Shown here: positions 33,659 to 41,770 of the stretch, piece by piece | Position numbering within the stretch: position 1 is the first letter of the stretch | Layout of the letters: each line of letters opens with the position of its first letter | Notes under the pieces: model-generated | Databases searched by the model: none | Seen by the model: only the letters and a program-made list of their open reading frames with translations | Told to the model about the DNA's origin: nothing | Made by a program: the position numbers and the translations under genes | Source: an uncultured Bacteroidales bacterium | GTDB lineage: Bacteria > Bacteroidota > Bacteroidia > Bacteroidales > Muribaculaceae | NCBI GenBank assembly: GCA_902793405.1 | Contig: CADBDH010000012.1 | Coordinates: 1 to 64,000 of the forward strand | Length of the DNA stretch: 64,000 nt | Direction of reading: 5' to 3'

Positions 33659-34366
33659 ATGATGAGACAGATATTGTTTTTCATATTTTTATCGTTAGCC
33701 TGTAGTGTAAGTGCCGAGCAGTTTAAGATAACGGGTAAGGTGGTTGATGCAGAAAACAATGAACCTTGTATCTTTGCGAGTGTTGTGGATGTGGGTTCCC
33801 GTCGCGGTGTCGCCACTGATATTGATGGCAATTTCAGCATTGAGGTGGAGAAAGGTGCAATCCTTAAGTTCTCTTGTGTGGGATACTATGACAAACTAGT
33901 AGAGATCTTGAATGATTCTTCTCTTGTCGTTGAAATGAAAGTATGGAAAGAATTCTGCTATTGCAGTGAATATGGCATCCATATCATTCTTCCAGACAAT
34001 CATCTCAAATGTTCACTCAAAGAAATTAAAAGTATGTATCCTCATTTGAAAGAATGCAATGATAATATATATGAGTCGAAACATGACAATGAAGCTTTTT
34101 CTCTGTATCTGTATAATGGTATAGTTTACAAACAATCTTATTCTTTCAAGCATTATACTATAAATCTTCCTGGTAATTCTGGAAACGCTTTGGAAAGCGT
34201 ATATCATAAATTTGGGAACAGCTTTAAAAGGTATGACTCATCCCAGAAAAGTGAATCTGGAGAAGAGATAACCTTTTACTATCCAGAATATAGCGTACAC
34301 ATTCAATATGAGCCAAATGAACGCGTTTCAGTAACCTATGAGCTAAAGCCTGAATACTACAAATAG
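33659..34366 (+). CDS. Exported protein with carboxypeptidase-regulatory-like domain
   Basis: A 235-residue exported protein. The start codon is ATG ATG at 33659/33662, then signal peptide 'ILFFIFLSLACSVSA'. Residues ~20-90 are a CarboxypepD_reg-like beta-sandwich ('FKITGKVVDAENNEPCIFAS', 'GVATDIDGNFSIEVEKGA'), the plug-proximal domain found on SusC proteins but here without a barrel. The C-terminal half is unrecognised. The gene is clearly AT-richer than its neighbours, suggesting recent acquisition. Function unknown. Confidence 0.8.
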   Translation: MMRQILFFIFLSLACSVSAEQFKITGKVVDAENNEPCIFASVVDVGSRRGVATDIDGNFSIEVEKGAILKFSCVGYYDKLVEILNDSSLVVEMKVWKEFCYCSEYGIHIILPDNHLKCSLKEIKSMYPHLKECNDNIYESKHDNEAFSLYLYNGIVYKQSYSFKHYTINLPGNSGNALESVYHKFGNSFKRYDSSQKSESGEEITFYYPEYSVHIQYEPNERVSVTYELKPEYYK

Positions 34367-34512
34367 AATCTGATTCGTTCAAATAGTCTGACAGACTCCC
34401 TGAGAAAAATCACGAATACAAGTTGGAAAAAAGGGAAAAAGTGGGCGGTCGGTGAACCGCCTATGTTGTTTTTTTGATTACCTTTGGAGCAGGTAATCAA
34501 TTTAATAATCAC

Positions 34513-36045
34513 ATGAAGAGGATATTGACATGGATGCTGGCGCTGGCTGTGGTGGCTGGCGCGAGCGCTAAGACCAAGGCGGTGAAAACGCCGCCGCAAC
34601 TGAAGTTTGACCCGTCAATCGGTGAGACGAGGGCCTTGACGATGCCCGATGGCACGGAGGTGAACTACACGGCCTATGAGGGCATGTTCTTCGTGACCAA
34701 TGTAGAGGACTCGGCCTATCAGACCATCAATGTGTATGTGCCTGACGGAGCGACCCAACAAACCCCGTTACTGCTGCGCACCTATGTGGGCGGCTATATG
34801 GCAGCGTCCGCCCAGCAACCCAAGGCCAGCGATGCCACGGGCAGGGCCTTGAAGGAGGGCTATGTGGTTGCCATTCCCGGCAGCCGTGGCCGCAACTCGA
34901 CGGTGGTTGCAACCAAAACCGACAAGAAGGCCGGCATCAAGAAAGGGCAGACCATCTACACGGGCCGTGCGCCTGCCGCTATCTTGGACCTTAAGGCCGC
35001 CATCCGCTACCTGCGCCAGTTTGACGACGTGATGCTCGGTGACGCCGAGAAGATTATCACCGACGGCACAAGCGCCGGTGGAGCGATGTCGAGCCTGATG
35101 GGTGCCACGGGCAACAATCCCGCCTATGAGCCGCTGTTGCGTGCCATGGGTGCCGCCCAGCAGCGTGATGACGTATTCGCCTCGGTGTGCTATTGCCCGA
35201 TTATCGACTTGGACCATGCCGACATGGCCTACGAGTGGCTCTATAACGGCACCGACAGCCGTCAGCAGGGCGACGCAGCCGTACTCGCCGTAAGCAACGA
35301 ACTTAAGGCACAGTTCCCTGCCTATCTCGAGAGCCTGAACCTGCACACGCCTGACGGCACACCGCTCACTGCCGACAACTACCTGGATTACATCAAGCGC
35401 GAACTTATCCGCTCAGCACAGATTGCCAAGAATGCCGGCGCCGACCTGCCCGACAGCCTCGGCTTCAAGTTCAGCAAGGAAGAAATGGGCGGGATGCCAC
35501 CCATTAACGGCGGCATGCGCCCAGACGGAGGTCAGATGCCGCCCATGATGCAACGCGGTGGCCGCGGCGGCAAACCTGGCGATTACATCATCGACCTGGA
35601 CATGGCGACCTATCTCAACTATGTCGTTTCCACGCAGCCGCTGAAGACTGCCCCAGCCTTCGACACTCAGGGCGTGGCAGGCGGCCGTGCGTCTGGCGAG
35701 AACGATGAGTTTGGCGACAAGAGCGGCAGCAAAGTCAACTTTACCGATTACAGTGCGGCAAAGACAGGCTCGGTGCTGACCGACGAGATACGTGAAAACG
35801 TGCGTCTGATGAACCCGATGAACTTCATCGGCGACGGCGTGACCGATGTGGCCCCCCACTGGTACATCCGCCACGGAGCGCGTGACCGCGACACCTCCTT
35901 CCCCGTGCCCATCAACCTCGCCCTCAAACTCCAGAATGCGGGTAAGAATGTGAACTTCCTGCTGGCATGGAACCGCCCCCACAGCGGTGACTATGCCCTC
36001 GACGAACTCTTCGAGTGGATAGGCGGCATCGTGAAGGACAAATAG
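34513..36045 (+). CDS. Exported tannase/feruloyl-esterase-like alpha/beta hydrolase
   Basis: The 510-residue protein begins with a signal peptide (MKRILTWMLALAVVAGASA). The hydrolase core has the nucleophile in 'IITDGTSAGGAMSSLMG', and the catalytic acid/His likely in 'HGARDRDTSFPVP' and 'WNRPHSGDY'. A low-complexity Gly/Met/Pro/Arg insert ('INGGMRPDGGQMPPMMQRGG') lies mid-protein. The pattern fits subtype-B tannase-like Bacteroidota hydrolases that free phenolic acids from plant material; this substrate is inferred. Convergent with the AraC gene, whose stop is one base away. Confidence 0.8.
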   Translation: MKRILTWMLALAVVAGASAKTKAVKTPPQLKFDPSIGETRALTMPDGTEVNYTAYEGMFFVTNVEDSAYQTINVYVPDGATQQTPLLLRTYVGGYMAASAQQPKASDATGRALKEGYVVAIPGSRGRNSTVVATKTDKKAGIKKGQTIYTGRAPAAILDLKAAIRYLRQFDDVMLGDAEKIITDGTSAGGAMSSLMGATGNNPAYEPLLRAMGAAQQRDDVFASVCYCPIIDLDHADMAYEWLYNGTDSRQQGDAAVLAVSNELKAQFPAYLESLNLHTPDGTPLTADNYLDYIKRELIRSAQIAKNAGADLPDSLGFKFSKEEMGGMPPINGGMRPDGGQMPPMMQRGGRGGKPGDYIIDLDMATYLNYVVSTQPLKTAPAFDTQGVAGGRASGENDEFGDKSGSKVNFTDYSAAKTGSVLTDEIRENVRLMNPMNFIGDGVTDVAPHWYIRHGARDRDTSFPVPINLALKLQNAGKNVNFLLAWNRPHSGDYALDELFEWIGGIVKDK

Positions 36046-36046
36046 G

Positions 36047-36946
36047 CTATCTGGTCAACTGCTTCAAATAGGCGCTGGGTGAAACACCATAGAATTTCTT
36101 GAACATGCGGGTAAAGTGCTGCGGATAGTCGAATCCAAGCAGTTCGGCAGTTTGGGTGATGTTCGCTCCGCCGATGAGCAATTTCTGAGCACGTTGCATG
36201 ACGAAACGGCGGATGGCATTGCTGGCAGTGTCATCGGTCATCTGATGAAACAAATCACCGAAGTAATTGGGTGACAGGAAGAGTTCCTGGGCGCAGTATT
36301 TCACCGTGGGGAGGCCATGCGTGAGATAGATGCCGTCGGCATAATAGCGGTTCAGCAGATTTTCGAACCTTGTCAAGAGGTCATTGGTCTTTGCCGTCTG
36401 CAACGAGAGCTGTTTGGCATAAAAACGCGCCACGTGTTCAAGTACCAGTTCGATATAGGACACGATGATGTGCTGCTGGTGCTCGTCATCAGTGCCGCTC
36501 AGTTCGGTTCTCAACGCTTCCAACAGCGAGACGATGATTTGTCGCTGGTCATCACCCATGAGCAGCGCCTCGTTGGTGTTATAGGAGAAAAAACTGTAGG
36601 CAGGCATCCGCTTCTCCAAATCGGTGCCGTGTATCAGCAAGGGGTCGAACAACAAGGCCCAGCCCTTAGTCTGTATTTCCTCTCCGATGTCTGCTTTGCC
36701 GCCTATCTGCCCAGGCGAGACGCACATCAGGGCATGGCGGTGCAGGTCATAGGTTGTCAGGCCATAGGTCAGTTCCTCCAGCGTTTCGTCGGCAATGAAC
36801 AGCCCATAGACATCGTAGTTGTTCAACGAGTGCCGGCAATGCTCCAACTCGTCGTAGTGGATCACCGAGACGAGCGGATGCAGCACAGGCGCGCCGATGT
36901 ACCTGGCATAGTCGTTGACATTGTGTACTTTTAATATTTTCTCCAT
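36047..36946 (-). CDS. AraC-family transcriptional regulator
   Basis: A 299-residue regulator: N-terminal cupin-like sensing domain (residues ~1-170) and C-terminal double helix-turn-helix ('YCAQELFLSPNYFGDLFHQM', 'NITQTAELLGFDYPQHFTRM', 'FKKFYGVSPSAYLKQ'). Start at 36946 (MEKILKVHNVNDYARYIG) is preferred. It is divergent from the aldo/keto reductase-amidohydrolase operon at 37087, which it probably controls. A TATTTTTG box sits nine bases before the ATG. Confidence 0.9.
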   Translation of the reverse strand: MEKILKVHNVNDYARYIGAPVLHPLVSVIHYDELEHCRHSLNNYDVYGLFIADETLEELTYGLTTYDLHRHALMCVSPGQIGGKADIGEEIQTKGWALLFDPLLIHGTDLEKRMPAYSFFSYNTNEALLMGDDQRQIIVSLLEALRTELSGTDDEHQQHIIVSYIELVLEHVARFYAKQLSLQTAKTNDLLTRFENLLNRYYADGIYLTHGLPTVKYCAQELFLSPNYFGDLFHQMTDDTASNAIRRFVMQRAQKLLIGGANITQTAELLGFDYPQHFTRMFKKFYGVSPSAYLKQLTR

Positions 36947-36954
36947 CGCAGGCG

Positions 36955-36962
36955 CAAAAATA
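36955..36962 (-). promoter_or_regulatory. Possible -7 box TATTTTTG of araC-like gene
   Basis: The minus strand reads TATTTTTG within ten bases of the ATG, implying a very short leader if used. Confidence 0.35.
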
Positions 36963-37012
36963 ATCATTATTCTTGAAAATCGGTAAAAAAGGTTGATTTA
37001 TCAGTAAATCGA

Positions 37013-37046
37013 TTTGGCCTTGAATTTGTATTTCGCCATACCTTTG
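37013..37046 (+). promoter_or_regulatory. Promoter TTTG / TACCTTTG of the AKR-amidohydrolase operon
   Basis: TTTG at 37013-37016 and TACCTTTG at 37039-37046 lie 40 bases before the aldo/keto reductase gene, in the divergent AraC intergenic region. Confidence 0.6.
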
Positions 37047-37086
37047 CAACCAGAAAACAAACATTCATTTTAATTAAAAAAAAACT

Positions 37087-38031
37087 ATGATGAAGGAAAC
37101 AAAGATTGCATTGGGTACCTGGGCCTGGGGTGCAGGTGCGTTTGGCGGAGATGCCGTGTTCGGTTCCAATACCGATGTTGAGAATCTGAAACCCGTGTTC
37201 GAGGCCGCGATGAAGGCTGGCCTGAACCTGTGGGACACCGCCACAGTTTACGGTATGGGCGAATCGGAGCGCATCCTCGGCACACTTGCCAAAGGCGTGA
37301 ACCGTGACGATGTGGCCATTTCAACCAAGTTCACCCCTCAGATTGCTGAGATCTTTGAGAACAGCGTCGAGAAGATGGCCGATGCATCCATCGAGCGCAT
37401 GGACTGCGGTTACATCGACATGTACTGGATTCACAATCCCATGGACGTGGAGCGCTGGACGCCCGGACTTATCCCCTTGCTCAAGAGCGGTAAGGTAAAA
37501 CGCGTGGGCGTGTCCAACCATAACATCCAGGAGATTGAGCGTGCCAACGAAATCCTGGGCGAGGCAGGCTTTAAAGTGAGTGCCGTCCAGAACCATTTCT
37601 CGTTGCTGTACCGCTCTAGCGAGAAGGGCGGTGTGCTTGACTACTGCAAGAAGAACGGCATCGAGTTTTGGGCCTACATGGTGCTGGAGCAAGGAGCGCT
37701 CAGCGGTAAATACAACAAGGAGAACCCGCTGCCCGAGGAGAGCGACCGCGGCAAGAAGTATAACCCCGTACTGCCCCAGTTGGAGGCTCTGACCAATGAG
37801 ATGACCGCAATCGGCCAGAAGTATGGTGCATCGTGCTCACAGATTGGCATCGCTTGGGCTATCGCCAAGGGGGCAATGCCTCTCATCGGAGCAACCAAGG
37901 AGCGCCACGTCGTTGAGGCCGCCGAAGCCGCAAAGATTCAGTTGACTGCCGAAGAAGTAGCGAGATTAGAGAAACTGGCCGATGCCACCGGCATTGACAC
38001 CCGTGGCGGCTGGGAGCACAGTATGGAATGA
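37087..38031 (+). CDS. Aldo/keto reductase
   Basis: A 314-residue reductase starting with two adjacent Met codons (37087/37090). Tetrad residues lie in 'GLNLWDTATVYGMGESERIL' (Asp, Tyr), 'VAISTKFTP' (Lys) and 'DMYWIHNP' (His). 'GIAWAIAKGAMPLIGATKER' marks the NADPH site. It is only distantly similar to the reductase at 32309. The amidohydrolase gene starts one base after its stop, so the two form an operon divergent from the AraC gene. Confidence 0.9.
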   Translation: MMKETKIALGTWAWGAGAFGGDAVFGSNTDVENLKPVFEAAMKAGLNLWDTATVYGMGESERILGTLAKGVNRDDVAISTKFTPQIAEIFENSVEKMADASIERMDCGYIDMYWIHNPMDVERWTPGLIPLLKSGKVKRVGVSNHNIQEIERANEILGEAGFKVSAVQNHFSLLYRSSEKGGVLDYCKKNGIEFWAYMVLEQGALSGKYNKENPLPEESDRGKKYNPVLPQLEALTNEMTAIGQKYGASCSQIGIAWAIAKGAMPLIGATKERHVVEAAEAAKIQLTAEEVARLEKLADATGIDTRGGWEHSME

Positions 38032-38032
38032 T

Positions 38033-39376
38033 ATGAGAATCACAGTCACGTTTCTATACATGGCTATGGCCTTAAGCATGATGGCTCAGGGAGTGATGGA
38101 TGTGCACAGCCACATCATCACCCCTGGCTTTGTATCGGCACTGGAGGCTGAAGGACGCCTCATGGAGGAGGGCTTCCCGCTGCCGCAGTATGACTTGGAG
38201 AGCCATCTGCGTTGGATGGACGAGGCGGGCATCGAGACCTCGGTGCTGACGCTGGCTGCCCCGCAACCGTCATCGCCCGCAGTGGTGAGAGCGACCAACG
38301 AGGAGGCGGCCCGCATCAAGCGCGAGCATCCGGGACGGTTCCTTTTCTGTGCCGCGCTGCCGCTGCCCGATGTCGATGCGGCCATCAGTGAGGCCATTTA
38401 TGCACTGGATATATTGAAAGCCGACGGCATCAAGTTGGCGACAAACGTCAAGGGGCAATATCTGGGCGCTCCGGAACTGGATACGCTGTTTGCCGTGCTC
38501 AACGAGCGGCGGGCGGTCATCATCCTGCATCCCCACCGTCCTGACCCCGTCAACAGCGAGGTGATGGCGCAAACGCCGCTGGCCATGCAGGAATACCTGT
38601 CGGAAACGACCCGTGCCGTGACCAACATGATCAGCCGCAACGTGCTGGCCCGCTATCCCAACGTGAAAGTGGTGGTTCCCCATTGCGGGGCCTATCTGCC
38701 GCTGGCCGTGCCGCGCATGAAGTCGCTCACGCCCGTCATGCAGGCCAACAAGATGGTGGGCGACATCGATTGGGAGGCCAATCTGGCCACGCTCTACTAT
38801 GACCTGGCAGGTGCCCATTCGCCCGAGACCATCCGCATGATGCTGACAATTACCACGCCCGACCATCTGTTATATGGCTCGGACTATCCCTACGTCGCCC
38901 CGCAGGTGCTCACGCAGGGCCTGGCGAGGATGAAACAGTACCTCACCGATGAGCCCGACCTGGCGCCGTTCAAGGAGATGATACTGTGGAAGAATGCCTC
39001 CTGGCTATTTCAAGAGACAGAAGAAAAGCCATCGGCTGCAGCAACGGCCTCAACGATGATTGTGCGTATTGCCGAAATCGAGGTGTATCCGCAATACTTG
39101 GAGGAATATCTGGAGTTTGCCAACGAGGTGGACCGCCTGAGTGTTGAGCTCGAACCGGGCGTCATCTGCCTGTTCCCGATGCAGAGCGCCGAGGAGCCCA
39201 CACAAATCCGCATCCTCGAGATCTATGCCTCGGATGCCGCCTACCAGGCGCACTTGAAGACCGAGCATTTTCAGAAGTACAAGCAGGGCACGCTGCACAT
39301 GGTCAAGTCACTCAGCCTGCCCACCATGCGCCCCCTCGACCCCGCAACAATGAACCTGATCTTCAAGAAGAGATAA
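38033..39376 (+). CDS. Exported amidohydrolase fused to an antibiotic-biosynthesis-monooxygenase-like domain
   Basis: The 447-residue protein starts at 38033 with a signal peptide (MRITVTFLYMAMALSMMAQG). Residues ~22-330 are an ACMSD-type amidohydrolase: 'MDVHSHIITPG' (metal His pair), 'VIILHPHRPDP', 'VVVPHCGAYLPL' and 'LLYGSDYPYV' (catalytic Asp). Residues ~350-447 are an ABM/YgiN-like ferredoxin-fold domain ('VRIAEIEVYPQYLEEYLE', 'LEIYASDAAYQAHLKTEHF'). Such a fusion suggests a decarboxylase/hydrolase step joined to a quinol-type oxidation or binding step on a small aromatic compound; that pathway is inference. Confidence 0.85.
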   Translation: MRITVTFLYMAMALSMMAQGVMDVHSHIITPGFVSALEAEGRLMEEGFPLPQYDLESHLRWMDEAGIETSVLTLAAPQPSSPAVVRATNEEAARIKREHPGRFLFCAALPLPDVDAAISEAIYALDILKADGIKLATNVKGQYLGAPELDTLFAVLNERRAVIILHPHRPDPVNSEVMAQTPLAMQEYLSETTRAVTNMISRNVLARYPNVKVVVPHCGAYLPLAVPRMKSLTPVMQANKMVGDIDWEANLATLYYDLAGAHSPETIRMMLTITTPDHLLYGSDYPYVAPQVLTQGLARMKQYLTDEPDLAPFKEMILWKNASWLFQETEEKPSAAATASTMIVRIAEIEVYPQYLEEYLEFANEVDRLSVELEPGVICLFPMQSAEEPTQIRILEIYASDAAYQAHLKTEHFQKYKQGTLHMVKSLSLPTMRPLDPATMNLIFKKR

Positions 39377-39412
39377 AGTGTCTGTCGCTTTATTATGACC
39401 CTGTATTATAGA

Positions 39413-39483
39413 CCGTGCTGAGGCACGGGAAATCAAACAAATTTATATTAATAATTCTGTTTGATTTCTCGAGCGAAACTCGA
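39413..39483. repeat. Hairpin - AT palindrome - hairpin element, copy 2 (between convergent genes)
   Basis: CCGTGC-TGAG-GCACGG (39413-39428), GAAATCAAACA/TGTTTGATTTC with an 18-base AT spacer (39429-39468), and TCGAG-CGAAA-CTCGA (39469-39483). It sits between the amidohydrolase and flavin reductase genes and may end transcription both ways. Confidence 0.65.
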
Positions 39484-39520
39484 TCAGCGTTTTAAGGCGT
39501 TAGCTTGGCAACGGGCGGTC

Positions 39521-40102
39521 TTACTTCTTCCAGGCGCCGATGATCTCGCCGATATAGACGGCGTGGATGCCGGCGCTGAACCTTTCGTAGAATTGGCGCG
39601 GGGTATCGTTGCGGAAGTCCTTTTCCTCTTGGTGGAAAGCGGTGATGATTTCGCACTCGATGACGGTCTTGGCCTCGGTGTAATAAGGCGTTCCGCTGGG
39701 CGTGTAGGCCACATGCAGGCCAAGCGCCGCCGCTTTGTCGCCGTCACGTCCGCTGTGGCTGCCCATGTATTGCGCCACCCGCTCGTCGTCAAACTCCATG
39801 ATGGTGAACCGCGGGTAACGCTCCATGAACTCGTAGGTGTAACGCGCCGGAGCCACATACACGCTCACAGTCAAACGGTTGTAGCCCAGATAATTACCCA
39901 GACTGCCCCACCCTATGGTCATGGCATTGTGCTCAGTCTTGTCACCAGACAGCAGGATGGGCGCACGGGAAAAGAACGTGAACGCATTGTCGGTAAACTC
40001 CTCTTTCAGGTTAACCTCCTTATAGCCATCAAGTGACTGCGCAATAGCGCCTTGCATCGATAACATCGCCATCATAATCGCAATAACAATAAACTTCTTC
40101 AT
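39521..40102 (-). CDS. Exported flavin reductase-family protein
   Basis: A 193-residue protein with a signal peptide (MKKFIVIAIMMAMLSMQGAIA) and a split-barrel flavin-binding domain of the flavin reductase/DIM6-NTAB type ('HNAMTIGWGSLGNYLGYN', 'LTVSVYVAPARYTYEFME', 'RFTIMEFDDE'). Members usually reduce FMN for partner monooxygenases in the cytoplasm, so export is unusual. It is convergent with the amidohydrolase-ABM gene. A TATCTTTG box precedes it. Confidence 0.85.
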   Translation of the reverse strand: MKKFIVIAIMMAMLSMQGAIAQSLDGYKEVNLKEEFTDNAFTFFSRAPILLSGDKTEHNAMTIGWGSLGNYLGYNRLTVSVYVAPARYTYEFMERYPRFTIMEFDDERVAQYMGSHSGRDGDKAAALGLHVAYTPSGTPYYTEAKTVIECEIITAFHQEEKDFRNDTPRQFYERFSAGIHAVYIGEIIGAWKK

Positions 40103-40129
40103 ATTCCTAAACCTTGGTTGTTAATTCGA

Positions 40130-40137
40130 CAAAGATA
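40130..40137 (-). promoter_or_regulatory. -7 box TATCTTTG of flavin reductase gene
   Basis: The minus strand reads TATCTTTG about 28 bases before the ATG, with a TTTG about 20 bases further up. Confidence 0.55.
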
Positions 40138-40274
40138 CAACAATCCCGCAAATAATCACAAAGAAAAACCTAGAGCCGTTCCAACTTTTCCCTGTTCTTA
40201 AAACTGTCAAGTAATGGTTTCAGGCAAAATCAAGATTCTTGTCAGTAGACTGAAAAGCCCGTAAAATGACATGG

Positions 40275-40306
40275 ACCCCGAAGGCTAGACGGTAAGCCTT
40301 CGGGGT
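40275..40306. other. 12-bp perfect hairpin in divergent intergenic region
   Basis: ACCCCGAAGGCT-AGACGGTA-AGCCTTCGGGGT is a perfect 12-bp stem without a T-tract. It lies between two divergent genes, where a terminator is not expected; it may mark the end of a lost gene. Confidence 0.6.
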
Positions 40307-40358
40307 TCGTCGTGGATAACGAAATCGAAAGAAAGTGCATGATTTGCGAAAAAATCGT

Positions 40359-40366
40359 TATCTTTG
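40359..40366 (+). promoter_or_regulatory. -7 box TATCTTTG upstream of the deiminase-like gene
   Basis: TATCTTTG lies 135 bases before the gene at 40501 and 28 bases before a 23-codon ORF, so either may be its target. Confidence 0.5.
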
Positions 40367-40393
40367 CAGGAGTAATAGAAAGGTGAGCAGAGT

Positions 40394-40465
40394 ATGTCGC
40401 CCGACTGCGTCGAGTCGTTGGCCACCCATGACACCAACGTCGAGCCTCATGTCATCGAACTGTAA
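40394..40465 (+). pseudogene. 23-codon ORF, possible gene remnant
   Basis: ATG at 40394 opens MSPDCVESLATHDTNVEPHV and stops at 40465. The sequence is GC-rich and protein-like, unlike the AT-rich flanks, and looks like the last residues of a longer protein. It follows a promoter box directly. I do not recognise the family. It could instead be a leader peptide. Confidence 0.3.
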
Positions 40466-40500
40466 ATCATAATTATATTAATTTCAAGTATACTACTATT

Positions 40501-41361
40501 ATGAATAATCCTATTATCTACACATCCAAACATCTCAGGACCACAGCCAAGACTAAAGGCGTGGCACAAGCTATTTTTGCAGCACTCGATGAACTGCATG
40601 TCGAGCATCACGAGCTAAACAACACTAAAGATTATTGGTGTCGAGACTATATGCCGGTAATGATTTCAGACGATGGAACATATGCAAGATATAAGTACAA
40701 TCCAGATTATCTGAGAGAAAATGAAAAATTATATGGTTATATAACCCCTCAGCAGGATGCATGTAGCGAACTCAAGCTGTTCATGCCAAGTGACATGAAG
40801 ATCATTTTTGATGGCGGTAATTATGTTCGTTGCGGCGATAAGGTCATTATGACTGACAAGATTTTCAGCGAAAACCCGGACAAGCCTGCTCCTGAACTGT
40901 TACAAGACCTGAAAGATTCGCTCAAATGTACAGATATTATCCTGCTGCCCAGGGATATGAAAGACCCTTGCGGACATGCCGACGGCATGGTGGCAAACCT
41001 GGGTGACGGCCGAATACTATTGAATGGCTGCTGGAAAAAGAACGATATGCCATTCCATAAAAAGCTGAGGAAAATCCTGGATGCCCATTTTGAAGTCGAA
41101 GAACTTCCCGCTTGGGACGGCGATATAGATTCGTGGTGCTACCTCAATTATTTACAGGTTCCCGGGGGAATTCTGCTTCCTTGCCTTTCTGAGAAATTTG
41201 ACAGCCAGGATGATATCGCTGCTATGAAACATTTTGAACGGTTGTTTCCTGGCCTGAAGATTATTCCCATCTATGCCGAGCCTCTCGTTAGAGTTAAAGG
41301 CAATGATGGAGGTGGCGCATTGCACTGTGTTACATGGGAGTATATCGAAAAAAAAGATTAA
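40501..41361 (+). CDS. Agmatine deiminase-family (PAD_porph) protein
   Basis: A 286-residue guanidino-group hydrolase of the agmatine deiminase/peptidyl-arginine deiminase superfamily. Conserved parts are 'NTKDYWCRDYMPVMISDDG' (Asp), 'IIFDGGNYVRCG', 'CGHADGMVANLGDGRILLNG' (His, Asp) and the nucleophile Cys in 'KGNDGGGALHCVTW'. It is shorter than typical agmatine deiminase (about 340-370 residues), so the substrate may differ. The gene is AT-richer than its neighbours. The VOC gene starts four bases after its stop. Confidence 0.85.
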   Translation: MNNPIIYTSKHLRTTAKTKGVAQAIFAALDELHVEHHELNNTKDYWCRDYMPVMISDDGTYARYKYNPDYLRENEKLYGYITPQQDACSELKLFMPSDMKIIFDGGNYVRCGDKVIMTDKIFSENPDKPAPELLQDLKDSLKCTDIILLPRDMKDPCGHADGMVANLGDGRILLNGCWKKNDMPFHKKLRKILDAHFEVEELPAWDGDIDSWCYLNYLQVPGGILLPCLSEKFDSQDDIAAMKHFERLFPGLKIIPIYAEPLVRVKGNDGGGALHCVTWEYIEKKD

Positions 41362-41365
41362 AATT

Positions 41366-41755
41366 ATGATACGCGTCAATAGAGTACATCACATTGCTAT
41401 TATCTGCTCGGACTATGAGCGGACTCTTGAGTTCTATAAAAGTGTGTTGGGATTTACCGTCCTGGCTGAGAATTACCGTGAGGAGAGCAAGGGCTACAAG
41501 ACCGACCTGGCCCTGGGTGACCAGTATGTGATAGAGTTGTTCTCTTTCCCGTCACCGCCTGCACGGCCGACAAATCCCGAGGCAGCCGGACTCCGTCATC
41601 TGGCCTTTGAGGTTGACGACATACTGGCCGAAGTTGAAGAGCTGGAAAGAATGGGCGTTGAGCATGAAGCCATCAGGGTTGACCTCTCGACCAACCGCCG
41701 TTTCATGTTCTTCTATGACCCCGATGGCCTGCCCCTGGAGTTGTATGAGAAATAA
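41366..41755 (+). CDS. VOC-family (glyoxalase-like) protein
   Basis: A 129-residue vicinal-oxygen-chelate protein starting MIRVNRVHHIAIICSDYERT, with paired beta-alpha-beta-beta-beta modules and metal-ligand candidates in 'VHHIAI', 'QYVIELFSF', 'LRHLAFEV' and 'PLELYEK'. It resembles the YaeR/SMU1112c group, whose substrate is unsettled. Its start follows the deiminase stop by four bases and the GNAT gene begins 15 bases after its stop, so these three are probably one transcript. Confidence 0.88.
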   Translation: MIRVNRVHHIAIICSDYERTLEFYKSVLGFTVLAENYREESKGYKTDLALGDQYVIELFSFPSPPARPTNPEAAGLRHLAFEVDDILAEVEELERMGVEHEAIRVDLSTNRRFMFFYDPDGLPLELYEK

Positions 41756-41770
41756 TACCCGCTGAGGCAA

